Assembly (NCBI GenBank): GCA_003135995.1
Contig: PNBM01000248.1
Span: forward strand, 1-5,167
From: Ignavibacteriota bacterium
Lineage (GTDB): Bacteria; Bacteroidota; Ignavibacteria; Tepidaquicellales; Tepidaquicellaceae
DNA length: 5,167 nt
Reading direction: 5' to 3'
Shown: positions 1-5,167 of the stretch, piece after piece
How the letters are laid out: each line of letters opens with the position of its first letter
How positions within the stretch are numbered: the stretch's first letter is position 1
The notes under the pieces: generated by a model
What the model saw: only the letters and a program-made list of their open reading frames with translations
What the model was told of the DNA's origin: nothing
The model's database searches: none
Program-made: the position numbers and the translations under genes

Positions 1-1
1 T

Positions 2-19
2 ATCCCGACAAGTCGGGAT
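2..19. repeat. Perfect 8-bp palindrome at the left edge
   Basis: The arms ATCCCGAC (2-9) and GTCGGGAT (12-19) are exact reverse complements separated by AA. As RNA this would fold with about seven pairs and a four-base loop. It lies downstream of the minus-strand DUF3788 gene, so it could act as a 3' hairpin for that transcript, but no T-run follows on the minus strand before the window ends. Short GC-rich palindromes of this kind are often dispersed repeats in AT-rich genomes. Its copy number cannot be judged from this window. Confidence 0.55.
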
Positions 20-72
20 GCAAAGAGCGCAAAAGTCGTAGCAATTGAGCAAATCAAATCGATATTCAGACA

Positions 73-171
73 ATCTCTCCAGCGTTATAATCCATAATTT
101 TTCAAATATTCAAATTGTACTGGCTACATCTCTCCGGTGTTTTAATCTATAATTTTTCAATTGTTCAATTT
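73..171. repeat. Imperfect tandem duplication, 55-bp period
   Basis: Two 44-base copies, 73-116 and 128-171, match at 37 of 44 positions by my alignment. Each starts with ATCTCTCC, has ATAATTTTTCAA in the middle, and ends in a doubled octamer (TTCAAATA/TTCAAATT in copy 1, TTCAATTG/TTCAATTT in copy 2). An unrelated 11-base linker separates them. Copy 2 overlaps the last five codons (the last four sense codons and the stop) of the minus-strand DUF3788 gene, so the repeat supplies that protein's final residues. I see no open reading frame or RNA fold that explains the conservation. The rest of 1-156 contains nothing else I can support apart from the edge palindrome. Confidence 0.6.
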
Positions 172-570
172 AATTCTTATCAACTCTTTCACATCATCCG
201 CAACCTTTTTATTCTTAACCTCTATCCTTACCCCCCTGCCTTCTGCATAAACTTTTGATGATTTAATTGTATTTTTAATTTCATCGGCAATATTACTATT
301 CAATGAATCCTTTACTGCTTTCTCACCGAATACAAAAGAAGACATAAAATATTTATCATAAGGCATCAGATAAATTATCGCTCGTTTTTTATCCTTTATT
401 CTGCAGCTCCACCCTAACTTAGAATAATTCCATTCTTCAAACGAGTCTTTGTGAGATTTAAAAACAAATTTTATAATCCCATCCCACAAATCGAAATTTT
501 TCCCCAATGCTTTTTTTAAATCTTCACGCTCCGGTTTTTTTCCTTTATCAGGAAACACACTTGAATTCAT
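157..570 (-). CDS. DUF3788 family protein
   Basis: This gene encodes a 137-residue protein of unknown function that I recognise as DUF3788 from its pattern. The N-terminus has FPDKGKKPEREDLKKALG (residues 6-23), followed by LWD (28-30). Next come W47 and the GWSCRIKDKKRAIIYLMP block (53-70), then F75 to FGEKAV (81-86). The C-terminal part is YAEGRGVRIEV (108-118), ending in VKELIRIKL (127-135). The length is usual for the family and nothing appears to be missing. There is no signal peptide or membrane segment, so it is probably a soluble cytoplasmic protein. The ATG at 568-570 gives the full family N-terminus. The TGA stop lies inside the second copy of the 73-171 duplication. The gene is transcribed divergently from rplY. 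The biochemical role of DUF3788 is unknown to me. The family assignment is from memory of the pattern and the coding call itself is firm. Confidence 0.85.
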   Translation of the reverse strand: MNSSVFPDKGKKPEREDLKKALGKNFDLWDGIIKFVFKSHKDSFEEWNYSKLGWSCRIKDKKRAIIYLMPYDKYFMSSFVFGEKAVKDSLNSNIADEIKNTIKSSKVYAEGRGVRIEVKNKKVADDVKELIRIKLNN

Positions 571-607
571 AAAACTGAAAATAATTCTTTAATTCTTATG
601 AAAATAT

Positions 608-636
608 AAAATATAGATAATATATTATTTTTTCAA
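608..636 (-). promoter_or_regulatory. Candidate promoter for the DUF3788 gene
   Basis: Read on the minus strand, TTG (636-634) is followed by 18 bases and then TATATTTT (615-608). This matches seven of eight positions of the Bacteroidota-type -7 element TAnnTTTG, at a spacing within its usual range. A start about 7 bases further on would give a leader of roughly 30 bases before the ATG at 570. In such an AT-rich region chance matches are frequent, so this is only a candidate. Confidence 0.3.
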
Positions 637-758
637 TTACATGTGAAATTTCATGAACTGTTAAAATATTAGACAAAAAGCTCCAAAACAGGCTTAATTC
701 TAAGTTTTTCTTGTTTGTTTTTTATTTTCTATTTTTTATTATTTGCAAAAGTATTGGA

Positions 759-789
759 TTGATAAATTTTCAAAAAATCAATATCTTTA
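759..789 (+). promoter_or_regulatory. Candidate promoter for rplY-pth
   Basis: TTG (759-761), a 20-base gap and TATCTTTA (782-789) match the Bacteroidota-type TTG/TAnnTTTG pattern at all positions but the last. The same bases can also be read as a sigma70-like TTGATA, 17 bases, TATCTT. Transcription would start near 796, giving a leader of about 25-30 bases before the rplY ATG. The remainder of the 571-822 intergenic region is A/T-rich with long T runs, and I see no other gene or structured RNA in it. Confidence 0.35.
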
Positions 790-822
790 TGATTATTTAA
801 AATTAGGTTTATATTTAATAAA

Positions 823-1488
823 ATGGCAGAAATAATAGTAAAAGCAGAAAAAAGGACAGATTTAAAAAGGTCTGATTCGAAACAATTAAGGAAAGCGGGA
901 ATGATTCCGGGAATTTATTATGTTGAAGGCAGGAACATACCCATTAAAGCGAGTGAACTCGCATTAAGACCGCTTATATTTTCTTCCGAATCCCATATCG
1001 TTAGTTTACAAATTGAGGGTGAAGAAAAACCTTTTAGTTGTATTTTGAAAGACGTACAGTACGACCCGATAAAGACAAAGCCGATACATTTTGATTTATT
1101 AGGATTAAAAGAAGGCGAAACAATTACAATAGAAATTACGGTCAAGTTGAACGGTACGGCTGAAGGTATTAAAGAAGGCGGAATGGTACAGCATAATTTA
1201 CATAAGCTTGAGGTTGAATGTTTACCTCAGAATATCCCGTCTCACATAGACCTGGATATTACGAATTTAAAAATCGGTGATTCGATAAAAGTCAGCGATA
1301 TAAAAATTGAAAACGTCACTATATTAAATGACGAAAATGCATCAGTAGTTTCGGTAGTACCACCTGTAGTTGAAGAAAAACCGGCTGAAGTAGTTGAAGA
1401 AGCTGCAGTAGCAGAACCGGAAGTGATTTCGAAGGGTAAGAAAGAAGAAGTAGTTGACGAAAAGGAAAAAGAAAAAGAAAAGAAATAG
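823..1488 (+). CDS. rplY: Large ribosomal subunit protein bL25, long CTC/TL5 form
   Basis: The product is ribosomal protein L25 in its long form (general stress protein CTC, or TL5), which binds 5S rRNA in the large subunit. The N-terminal 5S-binding barrel spans about residues 3-93. It carries RKAGMIPGIYY (23-33), the expected R-x-x-G-x-IPG signature, and DVQYDPIKTKPIHFDLL (77-93). The C-terminal CTC domain covers about 97-180, with EGIKEGGMVQHNLHKLEVEC (114-133) and IDLDITNLKIGDSIKVSDI (142-160). Residues 181-221 form a low-complexity tail, first rich in Val/Glu/Ala and then in Lys/Glu. Such tails are common in long L25 proteins and are probably disordered. The ATG at 823 gives the normal N-terminus (MAEIIVKAEKR). 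No clear Shine-Dalgarno precedes it. pth follows 81 bp downstream, a common bacterial pairing. The ribose-phosphate pyrophosphokinase gene often found upstream of rplY is absent here. Confidence 0.96.
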   Translation: MAEIIVKAEKRTDLKRSDSKQLRKAGMIPGIYYVEGRNIPIKASELALRPLIFSSESHIVSLQIEGEEKPFSCILKDVQYDPIKTKPIHFDLLGLKEGETITIEITVKLNGTAEGIKEGGMVQHNLHKLEVECLPQNIPSHIDLDITNLKIGDSIKVSDIKIENVTILNDENASVVSVVPPVVEEKPAEVVEEAAVAEPEVISKGKKEEVVDEKEKEKEKK

Positions 1489-1569
1489 CTCTTTCAATGT
1501 TAAATTTTAAATTAAAAGCAAGAGCTTAATTTTATTTAATAAATTTAATCTAAACTTGATTTTTAATTT

Positions 1570-2154
1570 TTGAAACTAATAACAGGACTTGGCAACCCGG
1601 GCAGAAATTATGAACTTACAAGACACAATATCGGATTCATTGTATTAGACTACGTTGCTTACAAACTAAATTTAAAGTTCACCCCGGGTAAAGGTCAATG
1701 GTACGAGACTTATGGAAACATTGAAGACACTGAATTCTATCTCATAAAACCCACAACGTATATGAACAACAGCGGAATCGCTGTTGAGGAATTCCTCACA
1801 AATAACGAAATCTCACCAAATAATTTACTGGTCGTTTATGACGACTTTCAACTTCCACTCGGAACAATAAGACTAAGAACCAAAGGCAGTGACGGCGGTC
1901 ACAACGGCATTTCAAGCGTAATATATCACTTAAATACAATGGATTTTCCGAGAATGCGAATCGGAATCGGAAAAGATGAAACTATAATAAAAGATGAGTA
2001 TATAGATTTTGTTTTAACACAATTTGATAAAGACGAAAAAGAAAAAATAAAAACTTTATTACCGAACTATTATAACTGTATATTAAGTTATATTAATGAA
2101 GACATAATGGAGACAATGAATAAATTTAACCGAAACTTCCTTATAGAAGAATGA
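1570..2154 (+). CDS. pth: Peptidyl-tRNA hydrolase (TTG start)
   Basis: Pth cleaves the ester bond of peptidyl-tRNAs released early from ribosomes, freeing the tRNA and peptide in the cytoplasm. The 194-residue length is typical. The N-terminus MKLITGLGNPGRNYELTRHN (1-20) carries N9 and the catalytic H19. TYMNNSG (63-69) supplies substrate-contact N66. Y90-D91-D92 holds the catalytic aspartate D91, and GGHNGI (109-114) holds N112; these correspond to N10, H20, N68, D93 and N114 of the E. coli enzyme. RMRIGIG (128-134) is also typical. One difference is DDFQLP (91-96), where the family usually has Asp in place of Q94. The start must be the TTG at 1570: a TAA in the same frame lies at 1564-1566, the codon between is TTT, and the next ATG would remove H19. 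No Shine-Dalgarno is visible. The gene is likely co-transcribed with rplY. Confidence 0.96.
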   Translation: MKLITGLGNPGRNYELTRHNIGFIVLDYVAYKLNLKFTPGKGQWYETYGNIEDTEFYLIKPTTYMNNSGIAVEEFLTNNEISPNNLLVVYDDFQLPLGTIRLRTKGSDGGHNGISSVIYHLNTMDFPRMRIGIGKDETIIKDEYIDFVLTQFDKDEKEKIKTLLPNYYNCILSYINEDIMETMNKFNRNFLIEE

Positions 2155-2252
2155 CTCATTAAGTTCCGGAAAATAAATTTAATTTTGTCGTTCTATTTTT
2201 TTCAATATCACTATTATTATTTTATAAAATTAGCTATTTTAAAAAAATTCTG

Positions 2253-2284
2253 TTTAATTATTCTACATATTCGGAATAATTAAA
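2253..2284. terminator. AT-rich 11-bp hairpin after pth; weak terminator or operator
   Basis: TTTAATTATTC (2253-2263) and GAATAATTAAA (2274-2284) are exact reverse complements around a 10-base loop. A run of five T's (2290-2294) follows on the plus strand, and seven A's (2241-2247) precede it, which would be a T run for minus-strand RNA. It could end the rplY-pth transcript, but the stem has only two G-C pairs and is weak for an intrinsic terminator. It could equally be a protein-binding palindrome upstream of hppA. The rest of 2155-2348 is A/T-rich, and I find no promoter there that I can support. Confidence 0.35.
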
Positions 2285-2348
2285 TTAAATTTTTGGAGAG
2301 AACCGTTTTATATTCAACTTAGATTATTATTAACTTAAATAAATATAT

Positions 2349-4499
2349 ATGGAGCTAACTTTAATCTTTTCGGTAAGTATTTTTGCTCTTCTTTTTGCTG
2401 TGTTTTTGATTAGGAATGTAATGAAACGGGATACAGGCACAGAAAAAATGCGGGAAATTTCCGATGCAATCAAAGAAGGTGCAGAAGCATTTTTAAGAAG
2501 ACAAAATAAAACCATTATTTATCTCGCCATTATTTTTGCTTTCCTCGTTTACCTTCTCTACATAGTACAAAAACCAGAAATAGCTGTATGGGCGGCAGTT
2601 TCATTTATTTTCGGTGCGCTGAGTTCGGTCGCATCAGGTTATGTAGGAATGTGGACATCAATCAGAAGCAACATCAGAACAGCTTCAGCGGCAAGAACTT
2701 CTCTTAACGGTGCGTTGCAAACCGCACTCAGAGGCGGAGCAGTTTCAGGGTTATTCGTAGTCGCACTATCATTACTTGGTGTAGTAGGACTTTTTTATAT
2801 TGCAAAAACAATTGGCGGTTTCGAACCTGAAAAAATTCCATTCTACATCGCAGGATACGGATTCGGTGCAAGCTTTGTAGCATTGTTCGCACAGCTTGGC
2901 GGCGGAATTTATACTAAAGCTGCGGATGTAGGCGCAGACCTTGTCGGAAAAGTTGAAGCCGGAATTCCCGAAGATGACCCGAGAAATCCCGCAGTCATTG
3001 CGGATTTAGTCGGTGATAATGTCGGAGATTGTGCCGGCCGTGGTGCTGACCTTTTCGAATCTACTGCCGCTGAAAATATCGGTGCTATGATTCTTGCAAC
3101 ATTATTATATAAAGCAAACCCAACTATTTTTGGCACCAATCCGGAAGTTTTACTCGGAATAATTTTATTCCCTATGGTCGCAAGAGCATTCGGATTAATT
3201 TCATCCATCATCGGAATAATGTCAGTGAAAACAAAAGAAACCGAAGACCCGATGAATGCATTGAACAGAGGATATTACATAACGGCTATTTTGGCGATGG
3301 TTGGTTTCGGATGTGCCGCTTACTGGACGTTCGGAACAGGTGATATCGTATTAAAAGCTCCAAACGCCTGGTGGCACTTTTTCGTAAGCGGAATAATCGG
3401 CGTTATCACTTCAGTTTTATTTTTATGGATTACACAATATTATACAGAATATAAATACAAACCTGTACTCGGTATTGCGGAAGCCTGTAAAACAGGTCCT
3501 GCAACCACTATCATCGCAGGTATTGCAGTAGGTTTTGAATGCGTTGCATTACCTGCAATCGTTATCGCCGCTGCAATCATTTCATCTTATTTACTCGGAG
3601 TATCAAGCGGAATGCAAAATGCGGGATTTTTCTCAACTGCGGTAGCAACAATGGGTATGCTCGGACCTGCGGCTTACGTTCTCGCGATGGATACATTCGG
3701 ACCAATTACGGATAATGCAGGCGGTATAGTTGAAATGTCACAACAGCCTGAAGAAATCAGAAAAAAAACTGACAGGCTGGATGCAGTTGGAAATACAACA
3801 AAAGCTTTGACAAAAGGATATGCAGTCGGCTCAGCCGCTCTTGCAGCATTCTTATTGTTCGAAGCATTCATAGTTGAGCTCGGTGAATACGGTATGAAAA
3901 ATTTCACAGGCGTTGATATTTCCAAACCGGAAGTTTTTGTTGGTGCATTGATGGGCGGTATGCTTGTATTTTTATTCTCATCGTGGGCAATTAAAGCGGT
4001 CGGAAATACTGCACAAACTATTATCAAAAATGTACGTGAGCAATTCAAAAATAAACCCGGTATATTACTTGGAACAGAAAAACCGGATTATGCACAGTGC
4101 GTGGATATAGTTGCAAAACAGGCTTTAAGAGAAATGGTAAAACCCGGATTACTCGTGGTTTTAATGCCTGTTGTAGTCGGTTATCTTTTTAAATTATTAT
4201 ACAAATATGGCGTAACTAATGTATCCGGAGCGGAAGTCGTTGCCGGTATGTTATTAGTTGGAACGATTACAGGTGTTATTATGGCGCTCTTCCTGAACAA
4301 TTCGGGCGGTGCGTGGGATAACGCAAAAAAATATATTGAAACCGGAATGCTCGGCGGAAAAGGCTCTGATGCGCATAAAGCTGGTGTTGTAGGCGATACA
4401 GTCGGCGACCCGTTCAAAGACACCGCCGGCCCGTCTTTGCACGTTTTGATAAAATTGTTATCGACTGTAACATTAGTCCTTGCACCGTTGTTCATTTGA
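2349..4499 (+). CDS. hppA: Membrane-bound pyrophosphatase, probably potassium-independent and proton-pumping
   Basis: This 716-residue integral membrane enzyme hydrolyses cytoplasmic pyrophosphate and uses the energy to pump ions outward, recovering energy from biosynthetic by-products. It has the expected many hydrophobic helices, beginning at residues 3-21 and 55-73. The pyrophosphate and magnesium site is intact: DVGADLVGKVEAGIPEDD (193-210), N213, DLVGDNVGD (219-227), then FGPITDNAGG (450-459), NNSGGAWDNAKK (650-661) and VVGDTVGDPFKDTAGPS (680-696). The ion-gate segment DLFE (234-237) contains the glutamate common in bacterial pumps. GNTTKALT (481-488) has Lys at 485 and Thr at 488, the pair that marks potassium-independent enzymes; potassium-dependent ones have Ala at the first position. 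The potassium-independent class pumps protons in the characterised cases, so proton pumping is inferred. The ATG at 2349 follows an A/T-rich leader with no nearby Shine-Dalgarno. The length is normal and no truncation is seen. Confidence 0.97.
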   Translation: MELTLIFSVSIFALLFAVFLIRNVMKRDTGTEKMREISDAIKEGAEAFLRRQNKTIIYLAIIFAFLVYLLYIVQKPEIAVWAAVSFIFGALSSVASGYVGMWTSIRSNIRTASAARTSLNGALQTALRGGAVSGLFVVALSLLGVVGLFYIAKTIGGFEPEKIPFYIAGYGFGASFVALFAQLGGGIYTKAADVGADLVGKVEAGIPEDDPRNPAVIADLVGDNVGDCAGRGADLFESTAAENIGAMILATLLYKANPTIFGTNPEVLLGIILFPMVARAFGLISSIIGIMSVKTKETEDPMNALNRGYYITAILAMVGFGCAAYWTFGTGDIVLKAPNAWWHFFVSGIIGVITSVLFLWITQYYTEYKYKPVLGIAEACKTGPATTIIAGIAVGFECVALPAIVIAAAIISSYLLGVSSGMQNAGFFSTAVATMGMLGPAAYVLAMDTFGPITDNAGGIVEMSQQPEEIRKKTDRLDAVGNTTKALTKGYAVGSAALAAFLLFEAFIVELGEYGMKNFTGVDISKPEVFVGALMGGMLVFLFSSWAIKAVGNTAQTIIKNVREQFKNKPGILLGTEKPDYAQCVDIVAKQALREMVKPGLLVVLMPVVVGYLFKLLYKYGVTNVSGAEVVAGMLLVGTITGVIMALFLNNSGGAWDNAKKYIETGMLGGKGSDAHKAGVVGDTVGDPFKDTAGPSLHVLIKLLSTVTLVLAPLFI

Positions 4500-4502
4500 T
4501 TT

Positions 4503-4526
4503 GAAAGTTAGAAAGTTATAAAGTTT
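4503..4526. repeat. Three tandem copies of an 8-bp unit
   Basis: GAAAGTTA (4503-4510), GAAAGTTA (4511-4518) and TAAAGTTT (4519-4526) lie head to tail just after the hppA stop. The first two are identical and the third differs at two positions. The run sits between the stop codon and the terminator hairpin, so it is transcribed as 3' untranslated RNA. No function is evident. Confidence 0.6.
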
Positions 4527-4531
4527 ACTCT

Positions 4532-4565
4532 CGTTCCCAAGCCCCGGCCTGGGAACGTTTTTTTT
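4532..4565 (+). terminator. Intrinsic terminator of hppA, built on a GTTCCCA-type palindrome
   Basis: CGTTCCCA (4532-4539) pairs perfectly with TGGGAACG (4550-4557). One A-C mismatch follows, and two or three further G-C pairs may form inside the loop. Eight T's (4558-4565) follow directly. It begins 32 bases after the hppA stop and ends 21 bases before the next gene. Stem strength, T-run and position all fit an intrinsic terminator. The stem also resembles a palindrome that, from memory, is dispersed in many bacterial genomes, so it may be a repeat reused as a terminator. Confidence 0.85.
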
Positions 4566-4586
4566 GAATAGTATAAAATTAATTTT

Positions 4587-5084
4587 ATGGACAAGAAAAT
4601 TAATTTATACGATATTTCAATCCGAACAGAGCTTCGCTCCGGCGACATTGGCTATATTATTTATCTTCACGGGAAAATTTATAAAATAGAATATAATTAC
4701 GGAATTCAATTCGAAACTTATGTTGCGGAAGGTCTGATTGAATTTTATAATAAATATAACCCCGAAAAAAACAGGGCTTGGATTTGTGAGCACAATAATA
4801 AAATAATCGGATTTTTATTATTGATGAATCGCGGGAAAGCAGCCCAGTTAAGATATTTTCTGATTAAAAAAGAATATCGCGGTATAGGTTTGGGTAATAA
4901 ATTAATAAATTTATTCCTTGAATTTTTAAAAGAGTGTAAATATGAATCCGCATATCTTCTGACAACCGACTCATTAAAAGAAGCAGCACATCTTTATACT
5001 AATTACGGATTTAAACTCGTTGAAGAAATAGAATCTACAGCATTCGGAAGAACGGAAAAAGAACAGAGATATGATATTATTTGA
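4587..5084 (+). CDS. GNAT-family N-acetyltransferase
   Basis: This gene encodes a 165-residue single-domain protein with the GCN5-related acetyltransferase fold, which transfers acetyl from acetyl-CoA to an amine. The acetyl-CoA pyrophosphate loop is R98-G99-I100-G101-L102-G103, matching R/Q-x-x-G-x-G/A. It is preceded by the strand LRYFLIKKEY (88-97) and followed by helix NKLINLFLEFLKEC (104-117). AAHLYTNYGFKLVEE (133-147) is the typical C-terminal motif, with Y137 in the usual general-acid position. AWICEHNNKIIGFLLL (64-79) forms the central strands. The N-terminal part, LRSGDIGYIIYLHGKIYKIE (16-35), resembles the GNAT half of MarR-GNAT fusion proteins, but no MarR domain is present here. 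The substrate cannot be predicted. The ATG at 4587 follows the hppA terminator by 21 bases. Any promoter must overlap the terminator or lie upstream of it; TATAAA at 4572-4577 is too close to the start to be convincing. Confidence 0.9.
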   Translation: MDKKINLYDISIRTELRSGDIGYIIYLHGKIYKIEYNYGIQFETYVAEGLIEFYNKYNPEKNRAWICEHNNKIIGFLLLMNRGKAAQLRYFLIKKEYRGIGLGNKLINLFLEFLKECKYESAYLLTTDSLKEAAHLYTNYGFKLVEEIESTAFGRTEKEQRYDII

Positions 5085-5095
5085 TGTCCTAAATT

Positions 5096-5167
5096 ACGGA
5101 AAACCCCGATGGGGTTTAAAATATTTCTCACTATCCCGCTATAAACGGAAAACCCCGATGGGGTTTA
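5096..5167. repeat. Two copies of a 23-bp palindromic repeat, 49-bp period, reaching the window end
   Basis: Two identical 23-base copies lie at 5096-5118 and 5145-5167, starting ACGGAAAACCCC and ending GGGGTTTA. Each contains a perfect 7-bp stem, AAACCCC and GGGGTTT, closed by the triloop GAT (stems 5101-5117 and 5150-5166). The 26-base stretch between them (5119-5144) is A/T-rich with a central TATCCCGC. The bases before copy 1 do not resemble this stretch. The first copy starts 11 bases after the GNAT stop, so its hairpin could help end that transcript. Because the window stops exactly at the end of copy 2, the array may continue. Repeat and gap lengths would also allow the start of a CRISPR array, but two copies and one gap cannot establish that, and a dispersed intergenic palindrome is more likely. 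Confidence 0.75.

Noticed and set aside
71..140. On the minus strand GGAGAGAT occurs twice, resembling the 5' end of tRNA-Ser genes.
   Set aside because: No D-arm, anticodon arm, T-arm or acceptor partner follows in either copy. The match is about eight to ten bases and is explained by the tandem duplication.
1487..1526. Inverted repeat AGCTCTT / AAGAGCT after rplY as a possible terminator.
   Set aside because: The arms are only 7 bp with a 26-base loop, one arm overlaps the stop codon, and no clean T-run follows. It is too weak to annotate.
2293..2322. TTG-initiated mini-ORF following the GGAGAG-like sequence upstream of hppA.
   Set aside because: It would encode only nine residues, and its own Shine-Dalgarno would lie inside it. 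There is no sign of a leader peptide.
2909..3211. Minus-strand open frames inside hppA (2909-3211, 3674-4048, 4181-4495), and others inside rplY.
   Set aside because: They lie wholly within strongly conserved genes and show no recognisable protein pattern. They are frame shadows.
4572..4577. TATAAA as the -10 box of the GNAT gene.
   Set aside because: It lies only 9 bases before the ATG, so transcription would begin at or inside the start codon. A leaderless transcript is possible but unsupported.
5096..5167. CRISPR array call for the terminal repeats.
   Set aside because: Only two repeats and one 26-base gap are visible, there are no cas genes in the window, and the strong GC hairpin with triloop fits a dispersed palindrome better. 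Not excluded, but not supported.

Overview
This is an AT-rich bacterial window with five complete protein genes and several small intergenic repeats. Three features suggest the Bacteroidota/Chlorobiota/Ignavibacteriota side of the tree. The leaders are A/T-rich with no convincing Shine-Dalgarno sequence before the starts. Two candidate promoters fit the Bacteroidota-type TTG-N(18-20)-TAnnTTTn pattern better than the classical sigma70 consensus. Lysine, asparagine and isoleucine are abundant in the proteins. This placement is inference; no rRNA or other marker that would settle it is present.

Layout. Bases 1-156 hold no gene. They contain a perfect palindrome at the left edge and an imperfect 55-bp-period tandem duplication, whose second copy runs into the 3' end of a minus-strand DUF3788 gene (157-570). 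A 252-bp divergent intergenic region (571-822) separates that gene from the plus-strand genes and carries a candidate promoter in each direction. Next come the translation genes rplY (L25/CTC, 823-1488) and pth (peptidyl-tRNA hydrolase, TTG start, 1570-2154), in the order common in bacteria. After a 194-bp gap with an AT-rich hairpin comes hppA (2349-4499), a membrane-bound ion-pumping pyrophosphatase whose residues indicate the potassium-independent, proton-pumping class. A strong hairpin plus eight T's (4532-4565) closes hppA. A GNAT-family acetyltransferase gene follows (4587-5084). The window ends in two copies of a 23-bp palindromic repeat with a 49-bp period, and the last base of the window is the last base of the second copy.

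How the genes relate. rplY and pth both serve translation: L25 binds 5S rRNA, and Pth recycles peptidyl-tRNAs dropped by stalled ribosomes. HppA uses pyrophosphate, a by-product of tRNA charging and nucleic acid synthesis, to pump ions; that link to its neighbours is metabolic and need not mean co-regulation. The DUF3788 and GNAT genes have no evident link to the rest.

I found no convincing new multi-gene system. The genes are ordinary housekeeping or accessory genes. The most interesting material is the non-coding palindromic and tandem repeats at the two edges and the terminator-like palindrome after hppA.
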